Assembly (NCBI GenBank): GCA_013334325.1
Contig: JAAXXT010000016.1
Coordinates: 1-50,221 of the forward strand
Reading direction: 5' to 3'
DNA: 50,221 bases
From: Erysipelotrichaceae bacterium
GTDB lineage: Bacteria; Bacillota_I; Bacilli_A; Erysipelotrichales; Erysipelotrichaceae
Below, piece after piece: positions 46,581-50,221 of this stretch. Each line of letters begins with the position of its first letter. Position 1 is the first letter of the stretch. Below the pieces are notes generated by a model. It searched no databases and was not told the DNA's origin. It saw only the letters and a list, made by a program, of their open reading frames with translations. Made by a program: the position numbers and the translations under genes.

Positions 46581-47348
46581 ATGAAAAAATCATTCTTTAT
46601 GGCCCATGGGGCTCCTACGATCTACTTAGAAGACAATTCGTTTACACAAAACCTTAAGAACTTTAAAAAAGAAAATCCAGAAATCACCCAATTGGTGATA
46701 ATGTCGGCGCATTTTGAATCTGAAGTCATTAAAGTTTCTACGTCTATAAACTACGAGACGATGTATGATTTTGGAGGCTTTCCTTCTGAACTCTATGAAG
46801 TCAAGATGCCTACGAAAGGGAATCCTGTCTTAGGACAGCAGGTTCTAAACTTACTAAGCAAGGCTGATCTTAAAGCACAGTCTATAGAGACTCGTCCTTT
46901 GGATCATGGGGCGTGGACCTTATTAAAGCTCATCGATCCAGAAAATACTTTAAGTGTCGTATTGATGTCGATCTCGCCTTTTGATGAGCCAGCTCATTTG
47001 ATGAAGATAGGCAAAGCAATGACAGGTCTTGATGATCAAACTGCTTTTATTTTCTCAGGAGGATTGGTTCATAACTTAGGTTGGTTGGGATATGGAGAAA
47101 AACCTGAACCAAGGGCTTTAAGATTTTGGACCTGGTTGGATCAAGCGATCCAAAACAAAGATACCAATTCATTACTCGATTATAAGTCTCATCAAGATGC
47201 TCGTTTAGCCGTACCACGACCTGAACATTTTGCGGGGATATTTAGTGTCTATGGTACAATGGATGTCAAAGGCAAGGTTGATTTATTGAGCCATATGTTT
47301 CAATATGGGACCTTGAGTCTGGACTACTATGTCTTCAAAAACGATTAA
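46581..47348 (+). CDS. LigB/DODA-type extradiol dioxygenase family protein
   Basis: A 255-aa class III extradiol dioxygenase-like protein (YgiD/DODA group). Expected metal His residues lie in FFMAHGAPT, MSAHFES and FSGGLVHNLGWLG; RPLDHGAWT and SHQDARLAVPRPEHFAGIF are family landmarks. The native substrate of bacterial members is uncertain. AGAGGT precedes ATG 46581; TATACT (46558-46563) is a likely -10. It overlaps the next gene by 20 bases. Confidence 0.85.
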   Translation: MKKSFFMAHGAPTIYLEDNSFTQNLKNFKKENPEITQLVIMSAHFESEVIKVSTSINYETMYDFGGFPSELYEVKMPTKGNPVLGQQVLNLLSKADLKAQSIETRPLDHGAWTLLKLIDPENTLSVVLMSISPFDEPAHLMKIGKAMTGLDDQTAFIFSGGLVHNLGWLGYGEKPEPRALRFWTWLDQAIQNKDTNSLLDYKSHQDARLAVPRPEHFAGIFSVYGTMDVKGKVDLLSHMFQYGTLSLDYYVFKND

Positions 47349-47982
47349 AGGAATCATCTTCGATCTAGACGGAACCCTATTAGATACATTAGGTGATTTA
47401 ACCACAGCCATAAACGCAAGTGCAGACTTTTATACCTTGCCTCACTTGACTCAAGAAGAAGTAAGAAACAACATAGGGAATGGCTTTGTGGTTACCGTTA
47501 CGAAAAGTTTACCTGGATTAGATCCCTCAGAGATCCCAAGTGCCGTAGAGCGTTTTAAAGCCTTTTACGCCACTTTTTATATGAATGAATCTAGAGCTTA
47601 TGAAGGTATCAACGAACTCTTAGATGAACTCGTAAAGCGTGGGATAAGATCTTGTGTAGTCTCCAATAAAGTTCAGAGCTTCGTTGAGGAATTGATCTCT
47701 TCACGCTTTCCTCAGTTCCATTTTGACTTAGTCTATGGGGAAAATGAGTCTCATCTTAGAAAACCTCATCCTCAAGGATTACTTGAAGCCTGTAAGGCAA
47801 TGGATCTAGAGATCGATGAAGTCTTGATGATCGGAGATTCTAAAGCTGATTATGAAAGTGCCTTATCGATAAAGATGCCTATGAAGGCAGTTACTTGGGG
47901 CTTTAGTAGTGAAGAAGAACTTAGATCTTTAGGTATAAAAACCCTCGTAAGGAGCCCTCAAGAAATCCTTGAAGCCCTATAA
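47329..47982 (+). CDS. HAD hydrolase, phosphoglycolate-phosphatase-like
   Basis: A 217-aa HAD phosphatase with a C1 helical cap. GIIFDLDGTLLDTLGDL (nucleophile), SCVVSNKVQSFVEELI, RKPHPQGLLEA (Lys) and VLMIGDSKADYESALSIKMP are in order. Gph-like activity or a small phospho-sugar substrate is plausible. The start lies 20 bases inside the dioxygenase gene, so translation is coupled. Confidence 0.88.
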   Translation: MSSKTIKGIIFDLDGTLLDTLGDLTTAINASADFYTLPHLTQEEVRNNIGNGFVVTVTKSLPGLDPSEIPSAVERFKAFYATFYMNESRAYEGINELLDELVKRGIRSCVVSNKVQSFVEELISSRFPQFHFDLVYGENESHLRKPHPQGLLEACKAMDLEIDEVLMIGDSKADYESALSIKMPMKAVTWGFSSEEELRSLGIKTLVRSPQEILEAL

Positions 47983-47987
47983 AGCTG

Positions 47988-47996
47988 TGCTATAAT
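47988..47996 (+). promoter_or_regulatory. Extended -10 promoter of tRNA-Ala
   Basis: TGC-TATAAT; transcription would begin near 48003, 7 bases before the mature tRNA. Confidence 0.68.
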
Positions 47997-48009
47997 TAAA
48001 TAGCCGTTT

Positions 48010-48085
48010 GGGGGTATAGCTCAGTTGGCAGAGCACTTGGTTCGCAATCAAGGGGTCGAGGGTTCGAATCCCTTTACCTCCACCA
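48010..48085 (+). tRNA. tRNA-Ala (anticodon CGC)
   Basis: A 76-nt cloverleaf with encoded CCA: acceptor GGGGGTA/TACCTCC, D arm GCTC/GAGC, anticodon stem CTTGG/TCAAG with loop TTCGCAA (anticodon CGC) and T arm GAGGG-TTCGAAT-CCCTT. The third acceptor pair is G3-U70, the key identity element of alanine tRNA, and the discriminator is A73. It reads GCG codons. Confidence 0.95.
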
Positions 48086-48092
48086 AACAAAC

Positions 48093-48124
48093 AAAAAAGC
48101 AGTTTCAATCGAAACTGCTTTTTT
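48093..48124 (+). terminator. Terminator of tRNA-Ala
   Basis: AAAAAAGCAGTTTC (48093-48106) pairs with GAAACTGCTTTTTT (48111-48124) around AATC, ending in a T-run. The 126 bases between tRNA and the next gene otherwise contain only that gene's promoter. Confidence 0.92.
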
Positions 48125-48176
48125 TAATGTTTATATTAAATCGACATAATCTATTTTGAGATTTTTTTCTTGGCTA

Positions 48177-48185
48177 TGGTAAAAT
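48177..48185 (+). promoter_or_regulatory. Extended -10 promoter of the CPCC gene
   Basis: TGG-TAAAAT, 26 bases before ATG 48212; a weak GGGGTT is the only ribosome-binding candidate. Confidence 0.5.
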
Positions 48186-48211
48186 AGAGACAATAGAACT
48201 GGGGTTAAACC

Positions 48212-48463
48212 ATGAAAGTTAAGTGTCCTTGTTGCGAATACTATACACTCAATGATGATCTCTCTCGTTCATATAAAATATGTCCTGTTTGTATGTGGGA
48301 AAGGGACAGTGTTCAAAATGCTAATCCTGATTATACCAATGGTGCCAATGAAGTCAGTTTAAACCAGGCAAGAGTGAATTTTAAAAAATATGGTGCTGCC
48401 GAACAAAGACTCTCAGGTTATGTCCGTAAACCAAAACCAGAAGAGCTAGGTCCAGAAAAATAA
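48212..48463 (+). CDS. CPCC-family cysteine-rich protein
   Basis: An 83-aa protein with KCPCCEYYTL and ICPVCMWERD, four Cys plus one extra arranged as a zinc ribbon, and NGANEVSLNQARVNFKKYGA downstream. This is the CPCC domain family, whose function is unknown; members are often near toxin-immunity genes or stand alone, as here. A terminator follows. Confidence 0.85.
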   Translation: MKVKCPCCEYYTLNDDLSRSYKICPVCMWERDSVQNANPDYTNGANEVSLNQARVNFKKYGAAEQRLSGYVRKPKPEELGPEK

Positions 48464-48500
48464 AAAGGAATATTGTTTAAAATTAAACTTATTTTAACTA

Positions 48501-48523
48501 AAAGCCTCAATTGAGGCTTTTTA
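48501..48523 (+). terminator. Terminator after the CPCC gene
   Basis: AAAGCCTCAA and TTGAGGCTTT (48501-48520) are a perfect palindrome followed by further T; the central bases form the loop. Confidence 0.85.
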
Positions 48524-48563
48524 TGTGAGATTGACCGATTTGTTTGGGCTTAAGGGGGCTATG

Positions 48564-48572
48564 TGTTAAAAT
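48564..48572 (+). promoter_or_regulatory. Extended -10 promoter, near-leaderless
   Basis: TGT-TAAAAT ends 10 bases before ATG 48583. A start near 48579 leaves about 4 untranslated bases and no ribosome-binding site. Confidence 0.55.
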
Positions 48573-48582
48573 TATCTTGTCT

Positions 48583-49065
48583 ATGATCAAACTAAAGGTT
48601 CTTAAAAACATATTCTTAGCGTATATGATCTTCCTTGTTTATGTGATGGTCGTATATCAGCGTCAAATCGATTTCAGTTGGATCGTAACCGGCGGTTTTT
48701 CTAGACTTAATTTTCTGATGTCAGATACGACCAACTTCCAATTATTTGCGACAGTTAATCGCTATTTAGCTGTTTTAGATCGTCCTAGTGGATTTGGATT
48801 ATTTCTCTATAACATCATCGGGAATATGGTCATCTTGATTCCATTTGGATATCTATTTCCCATCGTTAATAAATCCGTTAGAAAATGGTGGATATTTTTC
48901 TTGGTTGCGCTTGCGTTTATCTTGATGATGGAGATGATGCAATACTTTTCAATGAGTGGGACTTTGGATGTAGATGATGTCTTACTAAATCTCATGGGGG
49001 CTTTGATAGGTTATATATTATGTCCAATTAAAACCACTCCTGTAAAACAAACGATTGAATTATAA
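48583..49065 (+). CDS. VanZ-like membrane protein
   Basis: A 160-aa protein with four hydrophobic helices. NIIGNMVILIPFGYLFPI, ALAFILMMEMMQYFS and GTLDVDDVLLNLMGALIGYIL form the VanZ-like signature (N..GN...F.P.G, E..Q......D..D...N..G). Some members reduce binding of teicoplanin-type antibiotics; most are uncharacterised. I chose ATG 48583 since an upstream ATG lies before or in the promoter. The MFS gene follows after 14 bases. Confidence 0.87.
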   Translation: MIKLKVLKNIFLAYMIFLVYVMVVYQRQIDFSWIVTGGFSRLNFLMSDTTNFQLFATVNRYLAVLDRPSGFGLFLYNIIGNMVILIPFGYLFPIVNKSVRKWWIFFLVALAFILMMEMMQYFSMSGTLDVDDVLLNLMGALIGYILCPIKTTPVKQTIEL

Positions 49066-49079
49066 AGAAAGCTGGACCT

Positions 49080-50221
49080 ATGTTTAAATTTATCGATCAA
49101 TATCGCGGTCTTAATCGCGACATCTATATTCTTTTTATAGGCCGTGTCATTGGAGCCTTAGGGACCTTTATATGGCCTCTTTTAACGATGATCCTTAGTG
49201 TTAAATTGGGTTATAAAGCCCAACAGATCGCCGTCATTATGGTCTTAGGCTTTGCCTGTAATCTACCTGCAGGTATCTTAGGAGGCATGCTTACGGACCA
49301 TTTTGGTCGTAAGAAGATCATCGTCATATCTAATATCTTGATGGTGAGCTGTTTCTATATCAATGCGTTTATTCCCATCTCAACGATGACCATCGTTTTG
49401 TTTTTTATCTCTAGTTTTTTTGGGACAGTTCAAGGTCCTGCTTATGATGCGATGTTGGCAGATAAATCGACTTCTGATCAAAGAGCGAAAGCTTACTCAT
49501 TAAGTTATATGGGCTTTAATTTAGGGTTTATCTTAGGTCCTAGTATTGGAGGCTTTCTATTTAAGGATCTTCTATGGTTGGCTTTCCTCATCGATGGGAC
49601 TACATCCTTATTAGGAACCTTACTGATCATGTTTTTTATAAAAGACACCAAGCTTTCAGACATTAAGCATACCTTAAACTCTTATGAGCAGATCTCTGAA
49701 GGAGAAAGCACCTTTGAGATCATCATGAGATCTAAGACCTTATGGATCTATCTGGCTTGTAGTTCTATCGTAGGATTGATGTATACCCAAACTAATTTCT
49801 TATTGCCTCTACAACTCGTCGCAACCATTCCTCACTATTCTGAAATCTATGGCTTTATGAGCGCGTATAATGGATTGGTAGTGATCATCGCTACACCGGT
49901 ATTGACCTTTTATCTTAGAAGGGTCAATGAAGTCAATAAGTTTGGGATTGCGATTTTCTTTTTCATGAGCTCATATATCGTGTATGCTTTTCTAGGGGGG
50001 ATTATCCCACTCTTATTCTTTGGGATGACCATCTTCACGATAGGCGAGGTCATCAATACGATCGCCAATGCGTCTTATTTCTCAAGACGAGTACCAGCGA
50101 GCCATCGTGGAAGGATCTCATCGACCTTAGGCATCATCGCATCCATCATTGGGGCGATTGCTCAGATCACCTTTGGATTCGTCGTTGATTTATTGCCTTA
50201 TCAGATGTGTTGGTTGATCAT
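49080..50221 (+). CDS. MFS transporter, 3' end cut by the window
   Basis: At least 380 codons open from ATG 49080 to the last base with no stop. About ten to eleven membrane helices are visible in translation. The motif-A loop reads GGMLTDHFGRKK (G-x3-D-x2-G-R-K) after helix 2, and a partial repeat occurs in RVPASHRGRISS. The layout resembles drug/H+ antiporter-type MFS exporters such as the MDR group, but cargo cannot be assigned. Weak AAAGCTGGA before ATG; probably co-transcribed with the VanZ-like gene. Confidence 0.88.
   Translation, partial: MFKFIDQYRGLNRDIYILFIGRVIGALGTFIWPLLTMILSVKLGYKAQQIAVIMVLGFACNLPAGILGGMLTDHFGRKKIIVISNILMVSCFYINAFIPISTMTIVLFFISSFFGTVQGPAYDAMLADKSTSDQRAKAYSLSYMGFNLGFILGPSIGGFLFKDLLWLAFLIDGTTSLLGTLLIMFFIKDTKLSDIKHTLNSYEQISEGESTFEIIMRSKTLWIYLACSSIVGLMYTQTNFLLPLQLVATIPHYSEIYGFMSAYNGLVVIIATPVLTFYLRRVNEVNKFGIAIFFFMSSYIVYAFLGGIIPLLFFGMTIFTIGEVINTIANASYFSRRVPASHRGRISSTLGIIASIIGAIAQITFGFVVDLLPYQMCWLI

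Overview
The window reads as a chromosomal stretch from a low-G+C (roughly 40% by eye), walled, Bacillota-like bacterium. TGG is the tryptophan codon and TGA is a real stop (for example ligA, gatA and the NYN gene), so this is not the UGA=Trp code of Mycoplasma or Spiroplasma. The order pcrA-ligA-camS-gatC-gatA-gatB-(membrane protein)-rlmCD resembles the Bacillus arrangement. murB, a VanY-like D,D-carboxypeptidase, a VanZ-like protein and an LtaS-like enzyme point to peptidoglycan and an anionic wall polymer. A more exact taxon (Erysipelotrichia, Haloplasma-like or other Tenericutes-adjacent lineage) cannot be fixed from the sequence alone. No phage, insertion sequence, CRISPR array or rRNA was seen.

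Layout. 1-2917: tRNA-Gln(CTG) facing away from gltX, then a PatB/MalY-type C-S lyase. 2964-13277: a long, tightly overlapped run with pcrA, ligA, a CamS-like lipoprotein, gatCAB, an unknown membrane-anchored protein and a RumA-family rRNA methyltransferase. tRNA-Gln, GluRS and GatCAB together are the parts of the indirect Gln-tRNA(Gln) route. 13338-15100: small accessory genes (two GNAT acetyltransferases, a YciI/DGPF-like protein, a stand-alone alpha-CTD-like helix-hairpin-helix protein). 15130-17699: a self-contained metal-resistance unit with a classical promoter, a perfect 10-2-10 operator, a CadC/SmtB-type sensor and a P1B-ATPase. 17711-23677: deacetylase, DUF1801/YkvA pair, serC-serA, a ZIP transporter, a DUF5131 gene and a second DUF1801 gene.

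23655-28598: an LtaS-like phosphoglycerol transferase and an alpha/beta hydrolase on the minus strand, divergent from an ArsR-type regulator, an ArsP-like permease and a CPNC thioredoxin-like protein. 28617-32760: VanY-like peptidase, CorA, a tyrosine-phosphatase-like protein, an SDR enzyme, and minus-strand queT with a long, structured leader. 32933-41657: NYN/OST-HTH protein, murB, hflX; a cysteine desulfurase/thioredoxin/DsbD-like operon; and speA-speE-speB. 41655-50221: gpx-mscL (minus), TSUP exporter, DnaQ-like exonuclease, pyrophosphatase-like protein, a second RumA-family methyltransferase, HAD phosphatases, a LigB-type dioxygenase, tRNA-Ala(CGC), a CPCC protein, a VanZ-like protein and a truncated MFS transporter.

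Two general signals stand out. Many operons are headed by extended -10 (TGn-TAnnnT) promoters with poor -35 boxes, and at least six of these put the start codon at or within a few bases of the predicted transcription start, so the mRNAs would be leaderless or nearly so. Several convergent gene pairs also carry their terminators inside the coding ends. The strongest candidate for an undescribed regulatory element is the roughly 147-base leader of queT, which can fold into a pseudoknot that buries its Shine-Dalgarno sequence.
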